This document shows, piece by piece, positions 17,277 through 24,819 of a stretch of DNA of 64,000 bases; position 1 is the first letter of the stretch, and each line of letters begins with the position of its first letter. The stretch is taken from the NCBI GenBank assembly GCA_963675955.2, contig CAXXVR010000009.1, positions 372,001 to 436,000 of the forward strand. Reading direction: 5' to 3'. A model generated the notes under the pieces. It was not told where the DNA came from, did not search any database, and saw nothing but the letters and a program-made list of their open reading frames with translations. The stretch comes from Desulfocicer sp963675955. Lineage in GTDB: Bacteria; Desulfobacterota; Desulfobacteria; Desulfobacterales; Desulfobacteraceae. Both the position numbers and the translations under genes were made by a program.

Positions 17277-18278
17277 ATGAATAAAAACTTCAGTCTCCGC
17301 CCAGTACCCAGTACCCAGTACCCAGTACCTAAAATTTATATTGCTGGCCACAAAGGCATGGTAGGCTCAGCCATCCACCGCTGCCTCACCGCCAAAGGGT
17401 ATACTAAGATTATCGGAAAAACCCACGCCGATCTGGACCTCATCCGCCAAAAAGACGTGGAGGATTATTTTGCCCAGGAAAAACCAGATTACGTGGTACT
17501 GGCCTCGGCCAAGGTTGGCGGCATAGGTGCCAACAGCACCTACCGGGGGCAGTTCATCTACGAAAACCTGATGATCCAGACCAATATTATCCACGCTGCT
17601 TACACCTTTGGTGTCAAAAAACTTTTGTTTTTAGGTTCCAGCTGCATTTATCCCAAGCTTGCGCCCCAGCCCATGAAGGAAAATGCCCTTTTAACCATGC
17701 CCCTGGAGCCCACCAACGAGCCCTACGCCATTGCCAAGATTGCCGGTATCCGCATGTGCGACGCCTACAACCGCCAGTACGGCACCAATTTCATCTCTGC
17801 CATGCCCACCAATCTCTACGGCCCGGGGGACAATTACCACCCGGAAAATTCCCATGTGCTCCCGGCCCTGATCCGGCGCATGCACGAGGCAAAAGAGCAA
17901 AACGCCCCCAGCGTAACCATCTGGGGCAGCGGCACCCCCCTGCGGGAGTTTCTCTACGCCGATGACCTGGCTGAAGCCTGCGTGTTTCTCCTGGAAGCGG
18001 TAAACTACAAAGACATCGCCTTTGAAGATGAAAGCGGTACCATCCAGGCCCACATCAACATCGGATCGGGCCAAGAGATCACCATCCGACATCTGGCCGA
18101 AACCGTCAAAGGGGTGGTGGGATTTAAAAACAAGCTCATCTTTGACACCACCAAACCCGACGGCATTCCAAGAAAACTCATGGATTCCACCCGGTTGATG
18201 AACCTTGGCTGGAAACCCAGAACAGATTTGAAAAAAGGCATAGAATTGGCCTACAAGGATTTTTTAGGCCAAGTCTGA
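17277..18278 (+). CDS. fcl: GDP-L-fucose synthase with repeat-encoded N-terminus
   Basis: Epimerase/reductase that completes GDP-L-fucose synthesis from the Gmd product. The 333 residues include the Rossmann motif AGHKGMVGSAI, LGSSCIYPK and the catalytic NEPYAIAKIAG Tyr/Lys motif. Normal family members begin close to the Rossmann strand. Here about 18 extra residues (MNKNFSLRPVPSTQYPVPK) precede it and come from a CCCAGTA tandem array at 17300-17329. The ATG at 17277 is preferred over one at 17229 that lies inside gmd. Either way the repeat is translated, unless initiation occurs at a non-ATG codon just before the Rossmann fold. Confidence 0.92.
   Translation: MNKNFSLRPVPSTQYPVPKIYIAGHKGMVGSAIHRCLTAKGYTKIIGKTHADLDLIRQKDVEDYFAQEKPDYVVLASAKVGGIGANSTYRGQFIYENLMIQTNIIHAAYTFGVKKLLFLGSSCIYPKLAPQPMKENALLTMPLEPTNEPYAIAKIAGIRMCDAYNRQYGTNFISAMPTNLYGPGDNYHPENSHVLPALIRRMHEAKEQNAPSVTIWGSGTPLREFLYADDLAEACVFLLEAVNYKDIAFEDESGTIQAHINIGSGQEITIRHLAETVKGVVGFKNKLIFDTTKPDGIPRKLMDSTRLMNLGWKPRTDLKKGIELAYKDFLGQV
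17300..17329. repeat. Heptanucleotide tandem repeat inside the 5' end of fcl
   Basis: About four perfect CCCAGTA units. They encode PVPSTQYPVP near the N-terminus of the fucose synthase. Confidence 0.92.
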
Positions 18279-18291
18279 TTCCAAGTGAACC

Positions 18292-18397
18292 TTAAAATGC
18301 TGTTTTTGCCCCCCAAAAGTGCATTCTAAGAGCAAAAATACCCCCTTTTTTGAACCAATAACGCATTAATAACAAGAGCTTAACTGGGTCAGGCCCC
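18292..18397 (-). repeat. Family B repeat, copy ending at the start codon of the beta-CASP gene
   Basis: Left part CTTAAAATGCTGTTTTTG and AAAAGTGCATTCTAAG fold into a hairpin with CTTA/TAAG closing pairs. The right end is AGCTTAACTGGGTCAGGCCCC, immediately followed by ATG at 18398. Orientation is opposite to the copies at 51-56 kb. Confidence 0.85.
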
Positions 18398-19744
18398 ATG
18401 AAAATAACACATCTTGGTGCAAAAGAGTGCGTAACCGGTTCCTGTCATCTGGTGCAGACCCGGCCGGATTCCAAAGAGGGCGTAAACATCCTGGTGGACT
18501 GCGGCATAGCCCAGGGCCATGACCCAGAGCTTCCCTTTGATCAATTCCCGGTGCAGCCCCAAGAGATCGACTATCTTTTTTTGACCCATGCCCACATTGA
18601 TCACATCGGCCGGGTACCGGATCTCATAGATGCCGGGTTCAAAGGCGAAATCATTTGCACCCATGCCACAAAGGCACTGCTGCTTCCCATGCTCCACGAC
18701 GGTATGTCCTTTAGCAACAGGAGCCATAAAGAGATCCGTCGCATGGAACCGGCCATTGATGACCTCGCCTGGGGCTTTGAACTGCACGAGCAATTTACCC
18801 TTAAAAAGGGAATTACATTCAAGCTTGGCAATGCCGGGCATATTTTAGGCTCGTGCTTTATCCGATTTTGCTTTCCCCGGCCCCAGGGCATAACCCCGGC
18901 ACAGCAAAAAATCGAGCAACACCAAAATTGCGATACTTTACCCCCCAATAACACCAATAAGCGAAGCCTGACCCCCACATATTCGGTGATTTTTTCTGGG
19001 GATTTGGGGTGCACAGATACGCCCATCCTGCCGGACCCGGACCCACCGGAATCCTGCGATCTGCTGATACTGGAATCCACCTACGGGGATCGGAATCATA
19101 CCGGCAGAAAAGAGCGCATTGAAAGGTTGGAGGGGCTCTTGGACAAAGCCCTGGCTGACAACGGTATTGTTTACATCCCTGCATTTTCATTGGGCCGCAC
19201 CCAGGAACTGATCTACGAGCTGGACCGCATCAGAACCAAGGTGCCTGTGTTCATTGATTCCCCCCTGGGCCTTAAAATTACAAAGATCTATGCGGATCTG
19301 GAAAACTTCTGGGACCGGGAGGCCAAGGCCCTTAAATCCGCCGGGGATCATCCCCTGGATTTTAAGAATCTCTATTCCGTGGAAAAATATAGGGACCACA
19401 AACAGCTCATGGAGATGAAGGGACCGGCCATCATCATTGCAGGGTCGGGCATGTGCACCGGGGGCCGCATTGTGGATCACCTGGAACAGGGCCTGCAGGA
19501 CCCGAAAAATGACCTCTTTTTTGTGGGATACCAGGCATGCGGTACCCCGGGTCGCCGTATGATGGAGAAAAAAATACCGGTGAAGGCTGCCATTCATACC
19601 CTGACCGGTTATTCGGCCCATGCCGATCAGACCATGCTTGTTAACTGGGTGAAATCCATGCCCAAACCCCCGGGAGAAACAACCCTGGTTCACGGCGAAC
19701 CCCATGCCCAAAAAGCCTTGGCCCAACGTCTGGGTTTTAAATAA
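18398..19744 (+). CDS. Beta-CASP metallo-beta-lactamase-fold nuclease-like protein with in-frame repeat
   Basis: Predicted zinc-dependent RNA-processing type hydrolase. The 448-residue protein has the H64-A-H66-I-D68-H69 metal motif, FSGDLG, LILESTYGDR, the beta-CASP motif GSGMCTGGRIVDH and the C-terminal GYSAHADQ histidine motif. Between AGHILGSCFIRFCF and the YSVIFSGDLG strand there is an unusual hydrophilic segment of about 35 residues. Residues 179-193 of it (TLPPNNTNKRSLTP) are encoded by a family A repeat in reverse orientation (18933-18975). Both flanking genomic gaps hold family B repeats, so the gene looks like an inserted cassette unrelated to sugar synthesis. It starts directly after a GGGTCAGGCCCC repeat end with no clear ribosome site. 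Confidence 0.85.
   Translation: MKITHLGAKECVTGSCHLVQTRPDSKEGVNILVDCGIAQGHDPELPFDQFPVQPQEIDYLFLTHAHIDHIGRVPDLIDAGFKGEIICTHATKALLLPMLHDGMSFSNRSHKEIRRMEPAIDDLAWGFELHEQFTLKKGITFKLGNAGHILGSCFIRFCFPRPQGITPAQQKIEQHQNCDTLPPNNTNKRSLTPTYSVIFSGDLGCTDTPILPDPDPPESCDLLILESTYGDRNHTGRKERIERLEGLLDKALADNGIVYIPAFSLGRTQELIYELDRIRTKVPVFIDSPLGLKITKIYADLENFWDREAKALKSAGDHPLDFKNLYSVEKYRDHKQLMEMKGPAIIIAGSGMCTGGRIVDHLEQGLQDPKNDLFFVGYQACGTPGRRMMEKKIPVKAAIHTLTGYSAHADQTMLVNWVKSMPKPPGETTLVHGEPHAQKALAQRLGFK
18933..18975 (-). repeat. Family A repeat inside the beta-CASP coding sequence
   Basis: Reverse complement of the full element, from ATACTTTACCCCCCAATAAC through AAGCCTGACCCC. It lies in frame inside a conserved gene. 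Confidence 0.93.
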
Positions 19745-19768
19745 TGCCATAAGCTAAGCCTGAGCCCA
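19745..19768 (-). repeat. Family A repeat fragment
   Basis: GCCATAAGCTAAGCCTGAGCCC right at the stop codon of the beta-CASP gene, a reverse-oriented short copy. It is followed by a CGGCGGCGCAGCCGC hairpin (19787-19801) and another CCCAGTA-like array (19809-19860). Confidence 0.7.
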
Positions 19769-19808
19769 CGGCAGGTTTGTATTCACGGCGGCGCAGCCGC
19801 AGTAAAAA

Positions 19809-19860
19809 CAACCCAGACCCCAGTCCAAAAAGCAAACAACCCAACACCCAGTACCCAAAA
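19809..19860. repeat. Heptanucleotide tandem repeat, degenerate copy
   Basis: ACCCAGACCCCAGT and AACACCCAGTACCC units between the beta-CASP gene and the next family B element. Confidence 0.7.
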
Positions 19861-19861
19861 T

Positions 19862-19968
19862 CTTTAAATCCCATTTTTTGACCCTCAAAAGTGCATTCTA
19901 AGAGCAAAAACACCCTTTTTTTGAATCAATAATGCATTAATACCAACCACTTAACGGGGTCAGAGCCC
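19862..19968 (-). repeat. Family B repeat, copy ending at the start codon of the DUF1353 gene
   Basis: AAAAGTGCATTCTAAGAGC and CCACTTAACGGGGTCAG are shared almost base for base with the copy at 18.3 kb. The palindromic end is directly followed by ATG at 19969. Confidence 0.88.
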
Positions 19969-20457
19969 ATGAAAATACAACATATGCCGATACTTAGGCC
20001 ATGGCCCATAGAGACCAAAGGGTGTGGTCTGCCAAAGCGCCTGTGGCGCTGGGTAACCACGGTGCGACAGTGGGAAGTCATGGAAAATTGGGAATATTCC
20101 CTGCCCAACGGCGGTCCACGTATCATTATTCCCAAAGGTTTTCTGTTTGACGGGGCCTCCATCCCCAGGCCTTTGTGGGGGGTGCTATCCCCCATCGGAC
20201 TGCTTCTCATTCCCGGGTTGATCCACGATTTCGGTTACCGATATGATTATCTCTGGGCAAAGGAAGCAGACGGCACCATTTACAAATATGGCAAGGGCCG
20301 AGGCCAGCACTTCTGGGACACCATTTTCAAGGACGTGGGCAAAGCGGTAAACGGTATGGCTGTTATTGATACCTTGGGCTGGGCCACCCTGTCCGTGGCC
20401 GGGTGGTGGGCCTGGCGGGGCAACCGCAAACGAAATGCCCCGGAGCTGTTGCCCTGA
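19969..20457 (+). CDS. DUF1353 family protein
   Basis: 162 residues with the DUF1353 core IIPKGFLFDGASIPRPLW followed by IPGLIHDFGYR, a family most often met in phages and prophages. The function is not established. The C-terminal end has a short hydrophobic segment (LGWATLSVAGWWAW). It is followed after 26 bases by a phage-type lysozyme, so the two may be a small lysis or phage-derived cassette. Family B repeats bracket the pair on both sides. Confidence 0.75.
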   Translation: MKIQHMPILRPWPIETKGCGLPKRLWRWVTTVRQWEVMENWEYSLPNGGPRIIIPKGFLFDGASIPRPLWGVLSPIGLLLIPGLIHDFGYRYDYLWAKEADGTIYKYGKGRGQHFWDTIFKDVGKAVNGMAVIDTLGWATLSVAGWWAWRGNRKRNAPELLP

Positions 20458-20483
20458 ACCTGATTTGATTTGGAGGAGATATT

Positions 20484-20909
20484 ATGAACCGTGACAAGGA
20501 GTTTCATAAAAAACTGACGGATCAACTGACAACCCACGAAGGCCTGTGCCTGAAACCCTACCATTGCCCGGCAGGTAAGCTCACCATCGGCATCGGGAGA
20601 AACCTTGAGGACAAAGGCATCAGTGAAAAAGAAGCGGTGATGCTCCTGGAAAATGATATTGAAGAGTGCATTGAGGATTTAGAAATCGTTTTCCAGGGAT
20701 TTGATCTGCTGCCGGAAGCGGTGCAACTGGTGCTTGTGGATATGCGGTTTAATCTGGGGCCTGGCCGGTTCCGACAATTTAAAAAAATGATTGCTGCTGT
20801 TAAAAATCAGGATTTTGGCAAGGCCGCTGCGGAGATGAAGGATTCCCGGTGGTATCGCCAAGTGGGCCGACGGGCAGAGAGGCTCGTAAACATGATGATC
20901 AGCGCCTGA
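20484..20909 (+). CDS. Phage-type (T4-like, GH24) lysozyme
   Basis: 141-residue muramidase-like protein. THEGLCLKPYHCPAGKLTIGIGRN matches the catalytic glutamate and the Gly-rich beta-hairpin of T4 lysozyme-type endolysins. The C-terminal W-Y-x-Q-x-x-R-A-x-R motif (SRWYRQVGRRAERL) is also typical. No signal peptide or membrane segment is seen, so release would need a holin or another route. A good GGAGGAG ribosome site lies at 20472-20478. A phage origin is likely, yet no capsid, tail or integrase gene is nearby. Confidence 0.88.
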   Translation: MNRDKEFHKKLTDQLTTHEGLCLKPYHCPAGKLTIGIGRNLEDKGISEKEAVMLLENDIEECIEDLEIVFQGFDLLPEAVQLVLVDMRFNLGPGRFRQFKKMIAAVKNQDFGKAAAEMKDSRWYRQVGRRAERLVNMMISA

Positions 20910-20924
20910 TTTAACTGACCCCCT

Positions 20925-21028
20925 TAGAATGCTGTTTTTGCCCCCCAAAAGTGGACTTTAAGAGATGAAAACGAGCTTTTTTGAATTGATTTGTGTGTAA
21001 TAACAGCTGATTGGCTGGGTCAGACCCC
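20925..21028 (-). repeat. Family B repeat, copy upstream of legB
   Basis: CTTAGAATGCTGTTTTTG ... AAAAGTGGACTTTAAG forms the conserved hairpin. The far end is GGGTCAGACCCC at 21017-21028. It lies 25 bases before the legB start codon. Confidence 0.85.
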
Positions 21029-21053
21029 GCCTTAAAGGAAAAATAAATATATT

Positions 21054-22046
21054 ATGAATCTTGTAGATAAAAGAATTCTTATCACTGGAGCTGATGGTTT
21101 TATTGGTTCTCATCTTACTGAAGCTTTGCTTGGGATGGGATGCAATGTCCGGGCTTTGAGTCTTTATAATTCCTTTAATGACTGGGGATGGCTGGAAGTC
21201 ATAAAAGGCAAAGAAAAACTGGATGTGGTGTGCGGTGATGTCCGTGACCCCCATTTTTGCAAAGAGATTACCAAAAATATTGATGTTATCTTTCATTTGG
21301 CGGCCCTGATTGCCATACCTTATTCTTATGTGGCTCCAGATTCTTATGTGGACACTAATGTTAAAGGAACTCTCAATATCTGCCAGGCAGCCAAAGAAAA
21401 CGGCTGTGAACGAGTAATCCACACCTCAACCTCCGAAGTTTATGGGACAGCACAATACGTCCCCATTGATGAAAAACATCCGCTTCAACCCCAGTCGCCT
21501 TACTCAGCCAGTAAAATAGGTGCCGATCAAATGGCTCTTAGTTTTCATCTGGCCTTTGGCTTGCCCGTGACCACTGCAAGACCCTTTAACACCTATGGTC
21601 CCCGCCAAAGTGCCCGGGCCGTGATCCCCACCATTATTACCCAGATAGCAGCCGGAAAAAAACAGATTCAATTGGGAGATGTATCACCCACACGGGATTT
21701 CAACTATGTGCTGGATACCTGTCGGGGTTTTATTGCATTGGCAGAATCAGATGAGACCATTGGTGAAGTGGTCAATATAGGTTCAGGAACAGAGGTCACT
21801 GTTGGAGAGACACTTAACCTTATTAAAGAGTTAATGAATTCAGATGTGACTTTTATCACCGATGAAAACCGCCTGCGTCCCAAAAACTCCGAAGTATTTC
21901 GGCTCTGCTGCGATAATACAAAAATTCATAAATTGACTGGATTCCAACCCCAGTACACGTTGAAAGATGGTCTGCAAAATTGCATAGACTGGTTCACAAA
22001 ACCTGAAAACCTTTCTCGCTATAAAATAGATATATACAATGTATAA
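21054..22046 (+). CDS. legB: NDP-GlcNAc 4,6-dehydratase, LegB-like
   Basis: Extended short-chain dehydrogenase/reductase that starts bacillosamine-type modification of an NDP-N-acetylglucosamine. The 330 residues have GADGFIGSHL (Rossmann), STSEVYG and PYSASKIGAD (Tyr/Lys). DVSPTRDFNYVLDTCRGF is a signature shared with legionaminic-acid LegB enzymes. It opens a run of overlapping genes (legB-legC overlap 8 bases) matching the legionaminic pathway known from Campylobacter jejuni. The substrate nucleotide (GDP or UDP) is inferred from the PtmE-like gene at 26017. Confidence 0.85.
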   Translation: MNLVDKRILITGADGFIGSHLTEALLGMGCNVRALSLYNSFNDWGWLEVIKGKEKLDVVCGDVRDPHFCKEITKNIDVIFHLAALIAIPYSYVAPDSYVDTNVKGTLNICQAAKENGCERVIHTSTSEVYGTAQYVPIDEKHPLQPQSPYSASKIGADQMALSFHLAFGLPVTTARPFNTYGPRQSARAVIPTIITQIAAGKKQIQLGDVSPTRDFNYVLDTCRGFIALAESDETIGEVVNIGSGTEVTVGETLNLIKELMNSDVTFITDENRLRPKNSEVFRLCCDNTKIHKLTGFQPQYTLKDGLQNCIDWFTKPENLSRYKIDIYNV

Positions 22047-23190
22047 AAATCTCATAGATTTCGTTAAAAATTTATATGGAACAGACGAATTCATTCCTCT
22101 GCATGCCCCCACATTCAAAGAGCATGATCGGGAATATGTCCTTGATGCCATAGATTCCACCTTTGTTTCCAGTGTGGGAGAATATGTCAATCGATTTGAG
22201 CGGGATCTGGCAGAATACACAGGTGCTTCCCGTGCCATCGCCACGGTCAATGGAACAACCGCCCTGCAGGCAGCACTCAAACTGGTTGGGGTCAAAAGGG
22301 TTGATGAAGTTATCACCCAGGCCCTGACCTTTGTTGCCACTGCAAACGCCATTGCCCACCTGGGTGCCGCACCGGTATTTGTTGATGTGGATAAAGACAC
22401 CATGGGGCTCAGCCCGGATGCACTGGAAGTCTTTTTAAAAGAAAATACCATTTTAAAAAACAACGGTGCTTACAACAAGAAAACCGGACAACGCATTGCA
22501 GCCATTGTGCCCATGCATACCTTTGGGCATCCCTGTAGAATAGAAAAAATAGTGGAGATAGCCAAAACCTGGTTCATCCCGGTGGTGGAGGATGCAGCGG
22601 AAGCCATTGGATCGTGGAGCGGAGAGAAACATTGCGGCATATTTGGTGATCTGGGGGTTTTAAGTTTTAATGGCAATAAAACCATCACCTGCGGCGGCGG
22701 TGGGGCCATTTTGACCAATGATGAACAATTGGCAGATCGGGCCAAGCATATCACCACGACTGCAAAGGTGCCCCACCCTTGGGAATTTGAACATGATGAA
22801 GTGGCATACAATTACAGACTTCCGAATCTGAACGCGGCCCTGGCCTGTGCCCAACTGGAAAGACTTCCGGAAATTATAAGTGAAAAACGTGAAATTGCCC
22901 ACGCATACATAGATTTCTTTGCTTCCCGGGAATGGGGGCAATTCATGGTGGAACCCCAAAATACGCAAAGTAATTATTGGCTTTGCACCATTGCTCTTGA
23001 TGATGTTTCCTGCCGCGATGAATTCCTTAAAAATACCAATGCCGAAGGTGTTATGACCCGGCCTGCCTGGAAGTTAATGCCAGAGCTTTCCATATATTCA
23101 TCATGTCAGAGCGGATCACTTGAAAATGCAAAATGGTTGCAAAACCGGATAGTCAACCTCCCGAGTGGGGTCAGAACCAATGGGCAGTAA
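22039..23190 (+). CDS. legC: PLP-dependent C4 aminotransferase, LegC-like
   Basis: DegT/DnrJ/EryC1 family aminotransferase that adds the C4 amino group after LegB. The 383 residues contain VNGTTALQAALKLVG, VEDAAEAIGSW and the PLP lysine motif SFNGNKTITCGGGG. The last residues (PSGVRTNGQ) are translated from a GTGGGGTCAGAACC sequence identical in kind to the palindromic ends of the family B repeats. This suggests that the original stop codon was displaced by a repeat fragment. The start overlaps legB by 8 bases and the end overlaps the next gene by 11. Confidence 0.87.
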   Translation: MYKNLIDFVKNLYGTDEFIPLHAPTFKEHDREYVLDAIDSTFVSSVGEYVNRFERDLAEYTGASRAIATVNGTTALQAALKLVGVKRVDEVITQALTFVATANAIAHLGAAPVFVDVDKDTMGLSPDALEVFLKENTILKNNGAYNKKTGQRIAAIVPMHTFGHPCRIEKIVEIAKTWFIPVVEDAAEAIGSWSGEKHCGIFGDLGVLSFNGNKTITCGGGGAILTNDEQLADRAKHITTTAKVPHPWEFEHDEVAYNYRLPNLNAALACAQLERLPEIISEKREIAHAYIDFFASREWGQFMVEPQNTQSNYWLCTIALDDVSCRDEFLKNTNAEGVMTRPAWKLMPELSIYSSCQSGSLENAKWLQNRIVNLPSGVRTNGQ

Positions 23191-23818
23191 ACCCCAGATT
23201 ATACTTGTGGGTGGTGGTGGTCATTGTAGAGCCTGCATTGATGTTATTGAACTGGAAGATCGTTTTGAAATAGCCGGAATTGTTGAAAGATCTGACGTTT
23301 CCCAAGGGGACAGTATTTTAGGATATCCGATCCTGGGTGGTGATGATGATTTGCCGAATCTTGCTGAGAAGTTCCCCTATGCACTGGTAACCGTTGGTCA
23401 AATAAAAAATCCGGAACCAAGAATACGTTTGTACAAGACTCTGCTTGAGTCAGAATTTCAAATCCCCACAATCATTTCCCCTCTGGCTTATGTTTCCAAA
23501 CATGCATGTATCGGCCTGGGAACCATTGTAATGCATCATGCAATAGTGAATGCATGTGTCAAGGTTGGTATTAATTGTATTTTAAACACCAAGGCACTTC
23601 TGGAACACGATGTATGTGTTGGCGATAACTGCCATATATCAACAAATTCGGTTTTAAATGGCGAATCCATAATTGGTTCAAATACTTTTGTGGGAAGTGG
23701 AAGCATCATAAGAGAAGGTATTTCCATTGGGAAAAGATGTCTTATAAGGGCTGGCTCAAGAGTGATAAAAAACATTGCAGATAATAAAACACACATTGAT
23801 CAGGATATTATATTATGA
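23180..23818 (+). CDS. legH: NeuD-family sugar O/N-acetyltransferase, LegH-like
   Basis: 212 residues with the NeuD-type N-terminal Rossmann-like domain (QIILVGGGGHCRACIDVIE) and a left-handed beta-helix with hexapeptide repeats (CIGLGTIVMHHAIVNACVKVG and onwards). In the legionaminic pathway LegH N-acetylates the C4 amino group, so this position between aminotransferase and epimerase/synthase genes fits. A GTG at 23165 is in frame but lies inside the repeat-like GGGGTCAGAACC. The ATG at 23180 gives the normal N-terminus. Confidence 0.82.
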   Translation: MGSKPQIILVGGGGHCRACIDVIELEDRFEIAGIVERSDVSQGDSILGYPILGGDDDLPNLAEKFPYALVTVGQIKNPEPRIRLYKTLLESEFQIPTIISPLAYVSKHACIGLGTIVMHHAIVNACVKVGINCILNTKALLEHDVCVGDNCHISTNSVLNGESIIGSNTFVGSGSIIREGISIGKRCLIRAGSRVIKNIADNKTHIDQDIIL

Positions 23819-24819
23819 GTGTCTTTATCATCGCTGAGGCCGGGGTTAATCATAATGGGGATGTGAATCTTGCTCTGAAAATGGTCGATGCTGCATCCAA
23901 GGCAGGCGTGAACGCCATTAAATTCCAGACCTTTTGTGCTGAAAACCTTGTAACCAAGTCTGCATCAAAAGCTTCCTACCAGAAAAAAACAACAGGCACG
24001 GCTGAAACTCAATTTGAAATGCTAAAAAAACTTGAGTTAGACCTGGATGCACACAAATTGCTTATGGCCCGTTGCCAGGAACAAAAGATTGCTTTTCTTT
24101 CAACTCCCTTTGATCTGACCACAATTGATTTGCTCGCAGGTCTTGGCTTAACAACCTGGAAAATTCCTTCCGGTGAAATAACAAATTTGCCCTATCTTAA
24201 GAAAATTGGCTCTTTGGGACAAGACATTATTTTATCAACGGGTATGACAAATCTAGGTGAAATTGAAGATGCGCTTGATATTCTGGAGAACGCTGGAACC
24301 CCACGAAACAAAATTACAGTGCTGCATTGTAACACTGAATATCCAACACCCATGCAGGATGTTAACCTCCGAGCCATGCTGACCATTAAGCACGCATTCC
24401 CGGGAATAAAAATTGGTTATTCCGATCATACAGAAGGGATTGAAGTCCCCATTGCGGCCGTGGCAATGGGTGCCACAGTAATTGAAAAGCATTTTACGCT
24501 GGACAAAAAAATGCCAGGTTCTGATCATAAAGCCTCATTGGAGCCAGAAGAATTAAGCGCCATGATTCGCAGCATCAGGAACATTGAAACTGCTCTGGGG
24601 AATGGCATTAAACGACCCAGTCCATCGGAATTGAAGAACCTGTCAATTGCCAGAAAGAGTATTGTAGCAGATCATCCAATTGCTGTTGGAGAACTATTTA
24701 CGGAAGATAATTTAACGGTCAAGCGACCGGGTAATGGCGTTAGCCCAATGCAGTGGGATGAAATACTTGGGAAAAAAGCAAATCGTTCATATGCAGAGGA
24801 TGAGTTGATTGATGCGTAA
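23815..24819 (+). CDS. legI: N,N'-diacetyllegionaminate synthase, LegI/NeuB family
   Basis: Condenses a 6-carbon diacetamido sugar with phosphoenolpyruvate to give a nonulosonic acid. The 334 residues begin with FIIAEAGVNHNGD, include KFQTF, STPFD, KIPSGE, GYSDHT and EKHFTLDKKMPGSDHKAS, all NeuB-family hallmarks. A C-terminal SAF (antifreeze-like) domain starts around residue 275. Overlaps its neighbours at both ends (ATGA upstream, 8 bases downstream). A second, divergent NeuB-like gene occurs at 27078. Confidence 0.92.
   Translation: MSVFIIAEAGVNHNGDVNLALKMVDAASKAGVNAIKFQTFCAENLVTKSASKASYQKKTTGTAETQFEMLKKLELDLDAHKLLMARCQEQKIAFLSTPFDLTTIDLLAGLGLTTWKIPSGEITNLPYLKKIGSLGQDIILSTGMTNLGEIEDALDILENAGTPRNKITVLHCNTEYPTPMQDVNLRAMLTIKHAFPGIKIGYSDHTEGIEVPIAAVAMGATVIEKHFTLDKKMPGSDHKASLEPEELSAMIRSIRNIETALGNGIKRPSPSELKNLSIARKSIVADHPIAVGELFTEDNLTVKRPGNGVSPMQWDEILGKKANRSYAEDELIDA

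Noticed and set aside
16993..19860. Tandem CCCAGTA arrays considered as a CRISPR array
   Set aside because: The unit is 7 bp without unique spacers, so it is a simple tandem repeat.
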